Positions 1-6,436 of a stretch of DNA of 21,106 nt are shown here, piece after piece. Within the stretch, counting starts at the first letter, position 1, and each line of letters opens with the position of its first letter. The position numbers and the translations under genes are program-made. Source of the DNA: an uncultured Oscillibacter sp. (GTDB lineage Bacteria; Bacillota; Clostridia; Oscillospirales; Oscillospiraceae); the NCBI RefSeq assembly GCF_910579365.1, contig NZ_CAJTUX010000048.1, forward strand, positions 1 through 21,106. The letters run 5' to 3'. The notes beneath the pieces were generated by a model. It searched no databases and was not told the DNA's origin. It saw only the letters and a program-made list of their open reading frames with translations.

Positions 1-1
1 C

Positions 2-1282
2 TCACAAGTCCGCGCCGTTGGAGCGGATGATATCCCGGTACCACCGACCGCTGTCCTTCAGTGTCCGGTTTCCCGTGGCGTAGTCCACATAGGCTAGGCC
101 AAAGCGGGGGTCATAGCCCTCAGCCCACTCGAAGTTGTCCGTCAGGGACCACTGGAAATACCCCCGGACGTCCGTGCCCTGCTCGATGGCCCGCTCCAAA
201 GCCCGGAGATACCGGGTCAAGAAGTCGATCCGCAGGGAGTCGTGGACAGCGCCGTCCAGGAACACCCGGTCCGTACAAGCCAGGCCGTTCTCACTGACCA
301 CCAGCGGCAGGCCGTACCGCTCCGCCAAAAACCGGGGACCCCACTCCAGGGCTTCGGGGGTAATGGGCCAGCCCAGGGCCGTCCGGGGGAAGCCCGCCGG
401 GAAGGGAAACGTCTCCGGCCCATTTTTCCCCGCTCGGACAGGCACACCCTGATAGAGGTTGACGCCGATGAAGTCCGGTTTCTCATACCGTCCCTCCAAG
501 CACAGGGGGTCCAGGGCCAGGGTGTGGGAGAAGGTCCTGGGCCCCAGGGGCAGGGCAAAGGTTTCCCGCCGGGCGGCCTCCACGTCTTTGGCATCCTGAC
601 TGACGGGATAACAGACCACTCCCGTGGAGGCGACACCCACCAGATTTTCGCCGTCCGCCCGGTGCAGAGCCTTCTGTCCCAGAGAGTGTGCCTGGCAGAA
701 GGTCTCCCAGCAGGCGCTGAGGCTGTCGTCGTCCAGCTTCAGGCCCGGGGCGTGTTCTCCCGTCCCATAGCCCATTCCTATGAAGCACTGGGGCTCGTTA
801 AAAGTGAACCACCGGCGCACCCGACCCCGAAACAGCTCCGCCATTTTCTCCGCGTAGGCCTCAAAGCGCCGGGCGGTCTCCGGGTTCTGCCAGCCGCCCT
901 GCCGCTGCAATGCCTGGGGAAGGTCCCAATGGAACAAAGTCACCCAGGGCTGGATTCCCTCCTCCAGTAGGCCGTCCACCAACTCACTGTAGCAGTGCAG
1001 CCCCGCCTGGTTCCAATGCCCGTCGCCTTTGGGGTCTACCCGGGGCCAGGCAATAGAGAATCGATAAGCCTGGAGGCCCATCTCCTTCATGATGGCGATG
1101 TCGTCCCGCCAGCGGTGATAGGCGTCGGCGGCCGTGTCGCCGGTATCGCCCCATTTGACCTTCCCGGGGGTATGGGAGAAAACGTCCCAAACGCTCTCGC
1201 CCCGGCCGTCCTCGCTCACGGCGCCCTCAATCTGATAAGAGGCGGAAGCGGCACCCCAAATAAAATCCTTTGGAAATCCCAT
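2..1282 (-). CDS. bglA: GH1 family beta-glucosidase
   Basis: A complete 426-residue glycoside hydrolase family 1 enzyme that should release the terminal beta-linked sugar (glucose or a related sugar) from short oligosaccharides or aryl glycosides in the cytoplasm; no signal peptide is visible. The N-terminal signature FIWGAASASYQIEGA is at about residues 8-21, the acid/base motif TFNEP at 160-164 (E163) and the nucleophile motif SENG at 330-333 (E331). The C-terminal QWSLTDNFEWAEGY at about 377-390 matches the glycone-binding loop of the family. The length is slightly short for GH1 (commonly 440-480) but no core motif is missing. The start follows a GAAGGA ribosome binding site about 10 bases upstream. 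It is the last gene of the sugar locus yet has its own promoter just after the msmK stop codon. The exact substrate (glucoside, 6-phosphoglucoside, xyloside) cannot be told from sequence alone. Confidence 0.93.
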   Translation of the reverse strand: MGFPKDFIWGAASASYQIEGAVSEDGRGESVWDVFSHTPGKVKWGDTGDTAADAYHRWRDDIAIMKEMGLQAYRFSIAWPRVDPKGDGHWNQAGLHCYSELVDGLLEEGIQPWVTLFHWDLPQALQRQGGWQNPETARRFEAYAEKMAELFRGRVRRWFTFNEPQCFIGMGYGTGEHAPGLKLDDDSLSACWETFCQAHSLGQKALHRADGENLVGVASTGVVCYPVSQDAKDVEAARRETFALPLGPRTFSHTLALDPLCLEGRYEKPDFIGVNLYQGVPVRAGKNGPETFPFPAGFPRTALGWPITPEALEWGPRFLAERYGLPLVVSENGLACTDRVFLDGAVHDSLRIDFLTRYLRALERAIEQGTDVRGYFQWSLTDNFEWAEGYDPRFGLAYVDYATGNRTLKDSGRWYRDIIRSNGADL

Positions 1283-1327
1283 GGATCAAGATCCTTCTTC
1301 GTTATATAGATAAACGCAATTTGCCAG

Positions 1328-1361
1328 TTCCCCCAGGCGGGCGAGAGCCAGCCTGGGGGAA
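1328..1361 (-). promoter_or_regulatory. 11-bp inverted repeat in the bglA leader
   Basis: Perfect arms TTCCCCCAGGC (1328-1338) and GCCTGGGGGAA (1351-1361) flank a 12-base loop. The repeat lies between the bglA promoter and its ribosome binding site, so it would be a GC-rich stem near the 5' end of the bglA mRNA. Neither strand has a T-run after it, so it is not a standard intrinsic terminator. It may stabilise the mRNA, weakly terminate read-through from msmK, or serve as a DNA operator; these roles are inferred. Confidence 0.55.
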
Positions 1362-1376
1362 TCATTGACGCGGCAG

Positions 1377-1405
1377 AGTATATCACACCGTCTGTGGGCG
1401 GTCAA
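1377..1405 (-). promoter_or_regulatory. Sigma-A type promoter for bglA
   Basis: On the minus strand a TTGACC -35 box (complement of 1400-1405) and a TATACT -10 box (complement of 1377-1382) are separated by exactly 17 bases. The predicted start of transcription is near 1370, giving a leader of roughly 88 bases to the bglA start codon. The promoter sits directly after the msmK stop codon, which suggests that bglA can be expressed apart from the upstream operon. Confidence 0.6.
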
Positions 1406-1417
1406 GCGCCCCTATGG

Positions 1418-2608
1418 TCAAAACTCCAGGTTCTTTCCGTCCTGGCCGAAGACATGGCACACGTTGCCGCTGAAGGTCAGGTTCATCTGGTCCCCGGCGC
1501 GGAAGGAGTCGATATGGGTTCCTGTGGCGTCCATGGTGGGCACAATCACTACCACGTCCCGGCCCTCGGCATTGGCGTGGAAATGGACCTCGCTGCCCAT
1601 CATTTCCGAAACCTCCACCTTGGCGGCCAAGGTGTTGCCGGGCTGCTTGGCCAGCACCATGTGGCTGGGCCGGACGCCCAGGGTCATGGCCTGGGCGGAT
1701 ACCTTTTTCGCCGCCAGGTTCTTCTGCTTGTCGCCAGACAGCTCCACCTTGCAGCCGCCTACGCTGACGAAGTATTTGCCGCCCTCGCAGAGGAGCCTGG
1801 CGTCGAAGAAGTTCATCTGGGGCATTCCGATGAAGCCCGCTACGAACAGGTTCGCCGGATGGTCGAAGACCTCCTGGGGGGTGCCGATCTGCTGGATGAA
1901 GCCGTCCTTCATGATGACGATCCGGTCGCCCAGGGTCATGGCCTCGGTCTGGTCGTGGGTGACGTAGATGAAGGTGGTGTTGATCTTCTGGCGCAGCTTG
2001 ATGATCTCGGCGCGCATCTGGTTGCGGAGCTTGGCGTCCAGGTTGGAGAGGGGCTCGTCCATAAGAAGCACCTTGGGCTCCCGGACGATGGCCCGGCCAA
2101 TGGCCACCCGCTGGCGCTGGCCGCCGGAGAGGGCCTTGGGCTTGCGGTCCAGGTACTGGGTGATGTCCAGGGTCTCCGCCGCCTCCTTGACCCGGCAGTC
2201 AATCTCCGCCTTGTCCACCTTCCGCAGCTTCAGGGGAAAAGCCATGTTCTCGTAAACCGTCATATGGGGATAGAGGGCATAGCTCTGGAACACCATGGCG
2301 ATGTCCCGGTTTTTCGGCTCCACGTCGTTCATCAGCTTCCCGTCGATGTACAGCTCGCCGCCGGAGATCTCCTCCAGGCCGGCAACCATCCGCAGCGTGG
2401 TGGACTTGCCGCAGCCGGAGGGGCCGACAAGGACGATGAACTCCTTGTCCTTGATATCCAGATTGAACTCCTGGACGGCAATGACACCCTCGGCGGTCAC
2501 CTGGAGGTTGACTTTCTTCTCGGTGTCTCCGGCCTTTTTCTTGCCTTTTTTCTGTCCGCCGCTGTGAGGATATATTTTGGTGATGCCCTTCAAATTCAAA
2601 CTTGCCAT
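1418..2608 (-). CDS. msmK: Sugar ABC transporter ATP-binding protein (MsmK/MalK/UgpC type)
   Basis: Cytoplasmic ATPase subunit that powers carbohydrate uptake ABC importers. In the 396-residue product, Walker A (GPSGCGKST) is at 62-70, the signature SGGQRQ at 161-166, Walker B LLMDEP at 181-186 and the switch histidine in YVTHD at 218; the remaining ~150 residues fit the TOBE-type regulatory domain. The ATG at 2608 was chosen because MASLNLKGITK is where family proteins begin; an upstream GTG (2686) would add 26 residues of non-family sequence. A GAGAG motif precedes the chosen start. A Lys-rich insertion at about residues 16-41 separates the first strand from the usual AVQEFNLDIKDKEF. The permeases and binding protein lie upstream on the same strand, so this is probably their ATPase, though MsmK-type ATPases often serve several importers. 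Confidence 0.94.
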   Translation of the reverse strand: MASLNLKGITKIYPHSGGQKKGKKKAGDTEKKVNLQVTAEGVIAVQEFNLDIKDKEFIVLVGPSGCGKSTTLRMVAGLEEISGGELYIDGKLMNDVEPKNRDIAMVFQSYALYPHMTVYENMAFPLKLRKVDKAEIDCRVKEAAETLDITQYLDRKPKALSGGQRQRVAIGRAIVREPKVLLMDEPLSNLDAKLRNQMRAEIIKLRQKINTTFIYVTHDQTEAMTLGDRIVIMKDGFIQQIGTPQEVFDHPANLFVAGFIGMPQMNFFDARLLCEGGKYFVSVGGCKVELSGDKQKNLAAKKVSAQAMTLGVRPSHMVLAKQPGNTLAAKVEVSEMMGSEVHFHANAEGRDVVVIVPTMDATGTHIDSFRAGDQMNLTFSGNVCHVFGQDGKNLEF

Positions 2609-2725
2609 AACTCTCGGCCCTGGCGAAGGGGCCTCCGCCGCCTTCGCCTCGCCCCGGCCAAGGGGCTTTACGACAGGTCTCCACACTGCCGCACCGCGAG
2701 CCGCCGCGGTCTTCCTCCTTTTTCA

Positions 2726-2770
2726 GGCGCCGGCCGCTGTAAGCGTGGAGCAGCGGGCCGGCCCTTTTTT
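2726..2770 (+). terminator. Plus-strand terminator-like hairpin between the isomerase and msmK genes
   Basis: A GC-rich hairpin with arms at 2726-2739 and 2751-2763 (one bulge) is followed by six T residues at 2765-2770 on the plus strand. This is the layout of an intrinsic terminator, but no plus-strand gene precedes it. Read on the minus strand the same hairpin lies in the msmK leader with the A-run in front and no T-run behind. It may block antisense transcription, or shape mRNA at the junction between the isomerase gene and msmK. Confidence 0.5.
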
Positions 2771-2806
2771 ATTTGCATACCCTCTCGGGGAATGGAGTCA
2801 CAATGC

Positions 2807-4285
2807 TCAGCGGAAGGGGTTCTCCGTGGGATAGGGCAGGCTCTTGGGCTGGTTGTAGGCGATATCCTGAATCCCAAGGAACTTGAACACCTCGAACAGC
2901 GCCTTGCCATAGTGCCCGAAGGCCACGGCCCCGTGGTGGGGATAGCGCTTCTGGATGAGCACATGGCGGTAGAACCGGCCCATCTCGGGAATAGCGAACA
3001 CGCCGATGCCGCCGAAGCTGCCCGTGGCCACCGGCAGCACCTCGCCCTGGGCGATGTAGGACCGGAGATTCCCGTCACTGTCGCACTGGAGGCGGTAGAA
3101 GGTGATATCGCTGGCGGCGATGTCGCCCTCCAGGGTGCCCCGGGTGAAGTCCGGCTCGCCGCCGTTCTCCAGCAGGCGGTTCTGGATGAGCTGATACTTG
3201 ACGGCCCGGTCCGCGCACAGCTTGCAGGCGGGGGTGTTGCCGCAGTGGAAGCCCATGAAGGTATCCGTCAGCCGATAGTCAAACTTACCCTTGATCTGCT
3301 CCGCCCACAACCGGGCGGGGACGGAGTTGTTGATGTCCAGCAGAGTCACCGTGTCCCCGGAGACGCACATGCCGATGTACTCACTGAGCGCGCCGTAGAT
3401 GTCCACCTCACAGGCAACCGGGATGCCCCGGCTCACCAGACGGGAGTTCACATAGCAGGGCTCAAAGCCGAACTGGCTGGGAAACGCGGGCCAGCACTTG
3501 TCCGCGAAGGCCACGTACTTCCGGGCCCCCTTGTGCTTCTCCGCCCAGTCCAGCAGCGTCAGCTCAAACTGGGCCATCCGCTCGCCCAGATCGGGGTAGT
3601 AGCGGCCCTCGCCCATCTCGGCGGCCATTTCCGCGCAGACCGCCGGGATGCGGGAATCACCGGCGTGCTCCCGGTAGCTCACCAGCAGGTCCAGCTCGGA
3701 GTTCTCCTCCACCTCCACGCCCAGCTCGTACAGGCCTTTGATGGGGGCGTTGCAGGCAAAGAAATCCTGAGGCCGGGGACCGAAGGTGATGATTTTCAAA
3801 TTCTTCACGCCGATGACGGCCCGGGCGATGGGGACAAATTCGGCGATCATTCCGGCGACGTCCTCCGCCGTGCCCACGGGGTACTCGGGGATATAGCCCT
3901 TGAGATGCCGCATCCCCAGGTTATAGGAGCAGTTCAGCATGCCGCAGTAGGCGTCGCCCCGGCCGTTGATGAGGTCCCCGTCTCCCTCGGCGGCGGCCAC
4001 AAACATGCAGGGGCCGTCAAAGTTCCGGGCAATCAGCGTCTCCGGCGTCTCGGGGCCGAAGTTGCCCAGGAACACCACCAGGGCGTTGCAGCCCTGGGCT
4101 TTCACGTCCTCCACGGCTTTCAGCATTCCCTGCTCGTTTTCCACCGTGACAGGGCACTCGTACAGCTCGCCGGAACAGGCGGCCTTGACGGCGGCCCGGC
4201 GCTTCTCGCTCAGGGCGACGGGAAAACAGTCCCGGGAGACGGCGACGAGGCCCAGCTTTACCTCGGGAATATTGGTCAATTGCAT
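2807..4285 (-). CDS. L-fucose/L-arabinose isomerase family protein (candidate pentose isomerase)
   Basis: A 492-residue cytoplasmic protein of the FucI/AraA aldose-ketose isomerase superfamily. The C-terminal half shows the family-like core: ACEVDIYGA with E293, a following LLDINN with D317, a histidine in GFHCGNTP (H347) and the C-terminal YPHHGAVAFGHYG histidines near 450-459. By analogy with E. coli FucI, a Glu, an Asp and a His of this kind bind the catalytic metal; this mapping is by eye. The ATG at 4285 was preferred over the one at 4333 because a strong AAAAGGAGG site lies just upstream and the longer form would overlap the preceding gene. It lies 16 bases after the DUF4867 gene, which follows the kinase gene by 12 bases, so the three are almost certainly cotranscribed. 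With a xylulokinase and a GH3 xylosidase-like enzyme next door and no XylA in view, D-xylose or L-arabinose is a likely substrate. This is inference. Confidence 0.85.
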   Translation of the reverse strand: MQLTNIPEVKLGLVAVSRDCFPVALSEKRRAAVKAACSGELYECPVTVENEQGMLKAVEDVKAQGCNALVVFLGNFGPETPETLIARNFDGPCMFVAAAEGDGDLINGRGDAYCGMLNCSYNLGMRHLKGYIPEYPVGTAEDVAGMIAEFVPIARAVIGVKNLKIITFGPRPQDFFACNAPIKGLYELGVEVEENSELDLLVSYREHAGDSRIPAVCAEMAAEMGEGRYYPDLGERMAQFELTLLDWAEKHKGARKYVAFADKCWPAFPSQFGFEPCYVNSRLVSRGIPVACEVDIYGALSEYIGMCVSGDTVTLLDINNSVPARLWAEQIKGKFDYRLTDTFMGFHCGNTPACKLCADRAVKYQLIQNRLLENGGEPDFTRGTLEGDIAASDITFYRLQCDSDGNLRSYIAQGEVLPVATGSFGGIGVFAIPEMGRFYRHVLIQKRYPHHGAVAFGHYGKALFEVFKFLGIQDIAYNQPKSLPYPTENPFR

Positions 4286-4301
4286 AGAATCTTCCTCCTT
4301 T

Positions 4302-4937
4302 TCAAAGATCGTTTTTGATATCAATGTTTTCACCTGTCAGGCCCACCCAGGCCCCCTGTCCGGCCTCGCCGGAGTCCGGATGCGCCAGCAGCCATTTGTT
4401 TTTCGCCCACAGGCGGTCATCCTCCGCGTTCAGCGGCGTAATGTCCGGCTTGGCCTCGTTGGTGCCCTTGGGCAGCGCCACCGCCACCCGGAACCCCTTT
4501 GCCCCATCCACATGGCAGGGGGCGTAGTGCAGCGTCGTGGCGTAGACCTCCACCACCGCCCCGGCGGGGACCCGGAAGGCCCGGACACAGGCGGTATCCA
4601 GCCGGCCGTCCACCGTTTCCTCCTGTTTCGCCAGCAGGAGAATGAAGTCCGACGCTCCGATGTTGACCTCGCTGTCCCGATGGTACTCCAGGCAGTTGAG
4701 CCTGGTATTGCGGCCCCAGCACATGCCGATTTGTACCGGCATCCCGCCGTAGGCGTGGTCCCGCAGCTGGCCGAAGAGGGCGCTCTGCTCCAAAGAGGCG
4801 ATGGACGGCTCATAGGCCGTGCCCTCCTCCGGCAGAGGAATGTTTTCCATAGCCCGGAGCAGCTCCGCCGTGTCATAGCCGGTGAGCACCTGGCCGTAGG
4901 CCCGGAAGGCAGGACTGTAAACAGATTCAATCTTCAT
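4302..4937 (-). CDS. DUF4867 family protein (cupin-like, unknown function)
   Basis: A 211-residue protein that I recognise from memory as DUF4867, based on features such as VLTGYDTAELL near the N-terminus, GGMPVQIGMCWG, LEYHRDSEVN and ATTLHYAPCHV. There is no signal peptide or membrane segment. Conserved-looking His and Glu residues in EYHRDSE (about 83-89) and LHYAPCH (about 136-142) are spaced like metal ligands on a cupin-type beta-barrel, but this is a reading of the sequence, not a demonstrated fold. An AAAGGAG site precedes the ATG. The gene is tightly packed between the kinase gene (12 bases upstream) and the isomerase gene (16 bases downstream), which ties it to pentose metabolism. 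It could be a sugar isomerase or mutarotase, or an accessory factor for the isomerase; no role is established from this sequence. Confidence 0.8.
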   Translation of the reverse strand: MKIESVYSPAFRAYGQVLTGYDTAELLRAMENIPLPEEGTAYEPSIASLEQSALFGQLRDHAYGGMPVQIGMCWGRNTRLNCLEYHRDSEVNIGASDFILLLAKQEETVDGRLDTACVRAFRVPAGAVVEVYATTLHYAPCHVDGAKGFRVAVALPKGTNEAKPDITPLNAEDDRLWAKNKWLLAHPDSGEAGQGAWVGLTGENIDIKNDL

Positions 4938-4949
4938 GGGTTTTCTCCT

Positions 4950-6425
4950 TTAAAGAAGCTGGGGGAACAGCGCCTTGCAGGCGGGGTAGATTTTTTGGAA
5001 CTGCCGGTACCGCTCCTCATAGAGGGCGGTCAGTCCAGCCTCCGGCTCCACGGTGCCGGCAACGCGCACCAGGGCGTCCGCCGCCGCCTGGACGGTGGGG
5101 AACCGCCCCGCCGCCACCATGGCCAGCATGGCCCCGCCGTAGCCAGGCCCCTGCTCCGTGGCCACGATGTCCAGGGGGATGCCCAGGACATTGGCCATGA
5201 TGGTCCGCCAGAGCCCGGACTTGCTGCCCCCGCCGCAGATGTTGGAGCGGGGAATCTCCACGCCCAGACTCCGGGCCACCTCAAAGCTGTCCCGGATGGC
5301 GAAGGCCACGCCCTCCAGCACCGCCTGGAGCAGGTCCGCCCGGGTGGTATCCATAGTCATGCCAATCAAGCAGCCCCGGGCGCCGGTGTCGTTGATGGGG
5401 CTGCGCTCCCCCATGAGGTAGGGGAGGAAAAACACATGGTTCCGACCCAGCTTTTCCGGGGTAATCGCCGCCTGTTCCCCGGCGTAGTCCTGGGTCGTTA
5501 AAATATCCTCCATCCACCACTTGTTGCAGCTGGCGGCGGAGAGCATGCAGCCCATCAGGTGGTATCCGCCGTCGGCGTGGGCGAAGGAGTGGAGGGCGTT
5601 GTTGGGGTCCACGCCGAAGGTTTTGCTGGAGATGAAGATGGTCCCGGAGGTGCCCAGGCTGATGTTGCAGCCCCCGTCCCCCACGGTGCCCGTGCCCACT
5701 GCTGCTGCGGCGTTGTCTCCCGCCCCGGCGCAGACCACCGTCGTTTCCGCCAGGTCCAGGGCCCTCGCCATGTCCGGCTTGAGGGTGCCCACGGCCTCAT
5801 AGCTCTCGAAGGCCTTCGCCATCTGGGACTCCCGCAGACCGCACAGCTCCAGCATCTCCGGGCTCCAGCGCTTGTGCTCCACGTCGAAGAGGAGCATCCC
5901 CGAGGCGTCGGAGACGTCGGTGCAGTGGACGCCGGTGAGGCAGTAGTTGATGTAGTCCTTCGGCAGCATCACCTTGTCGATTCTGGCGAACAGCTCCGGC
6001 TCGTTCTTCCGCATCCAGAGGAGCTTAGGGGCCGTGAAGCCCGCGAAGGCGATGTTGGCGGTATACCGGCTGATTTTTTCCCGGCCAACGGTTTCGTTAA
6101 GGTATTCTACTTCCTCGGCGGTGCGGCCGTCGTTCCAGAGAATGGCGGGGCGGAGGACCCGGTCCTCCCCGTCCAGGGCCACCAGCCCGTGCATCTGCCC
6201 GCCGCAGCCGATGGCCGCAATCCGGGTCTTATCGCAGTCCGCCGTCAACTCCCGGATGCCAGTCACCACCGCTTCCAGCCAGTCCGCCGGGTTCTGCTCG
6301 GCCCAGCCAGGCTTGGGAAAAGACAGCGGGTATTCCCGGGAGACGATGTTTTGGATTTGTCCCTCCTCGTCCATCAGCAGCAGCTTCACGGCGGAGGTGC
6401 CCAGATCGATTCCAATATACAGCAT
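4950..6425 (-). CDS. xylB: Xylulokinase (FGGY family carbohydrate kinase)
   Basis: ATP-dependent kinase that most likely converts D-xylulose to D-xylulose 5-phosphate, the entry point to the pentose phosphate or phosphoketolase pathway. The 491-residue protein has the usual FGGY length and architecture: the N-terminal phosphate motif IGIDLGTSAVK with D7, a substrate-site GQMHGLV at 76-82, the catalytic aspartate in GAGDNAA (D237), and the C-terminal ATP-site signature GGGSKSGLWRTIMANVLGIPL from about 398. The QMH motif and overall similarity favour xylulokinase over glycerol or gluconate kinase. A GGAG site precedes the ATG, and the gene begins 11 bases after the GH3 stop codon. Some FGGY enzymes named xylulokinase act on other ketoses, so substrate assignment is firm only at family level. 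Confidence 0.93.
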   Translation of the reverse strand: MLYIGIDLGTSAVKLLLMDEEGQIQNIVSREYPLSFPKPGWAEQNPADWLEAVVTGIRELTADCDKTRIAAIGCGGQMHGLVALDGEDRVLRPAILWNDGRTAEEVEYLNETVGREKISRYTANIAFAGFTAPKLLWMRKNEPELFARIDKVMLPKDYINYCLTGVHCTDVSDASGMLLFDVEHKRWSPEMLELCGLRESQMAKAFESYEAVGTLKPDMARALDLAETTVVCAGAGDNAAAAVGTGTVGDGGCNISLGTSGTIFISSKTFGVDPNNALHSFAHADGGYHLMGCMLSAASCNKWWMEDILTTQDYAGEQAAITPEKLGRNHVFFLPYLMGERSPINDTGARGCLIGMTMDTTRADLLQAVLEGVAFAIRDSFEVARSLGVEIPRSNICGGGSKSGLWRTIMANVLGIPLDIVATEQGPGYGGAMLAMVAAGRFPTVQAAADALVRVAGTVEPEAGLTALYEERYRQFQKIYPACKALFPQLL

Positions 6426-6436
6426 GTCGTTTCTCC

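Noticed and set aside
2609..2686. GTG start adding 26 residues to MsmK
   Set aside because: The added residues do not resemble the family, which begins at the MASLNLKGITK segment.
1394..4318. A 974-codon open frame on the plus strand across msmK and the isomerase gene
   Set aside because: It is antisense to two clearly recognised genes, has no family resemblance and a His/Gly/Leu/Val-rich composition typical of the reverse strand of GC-rich genes.
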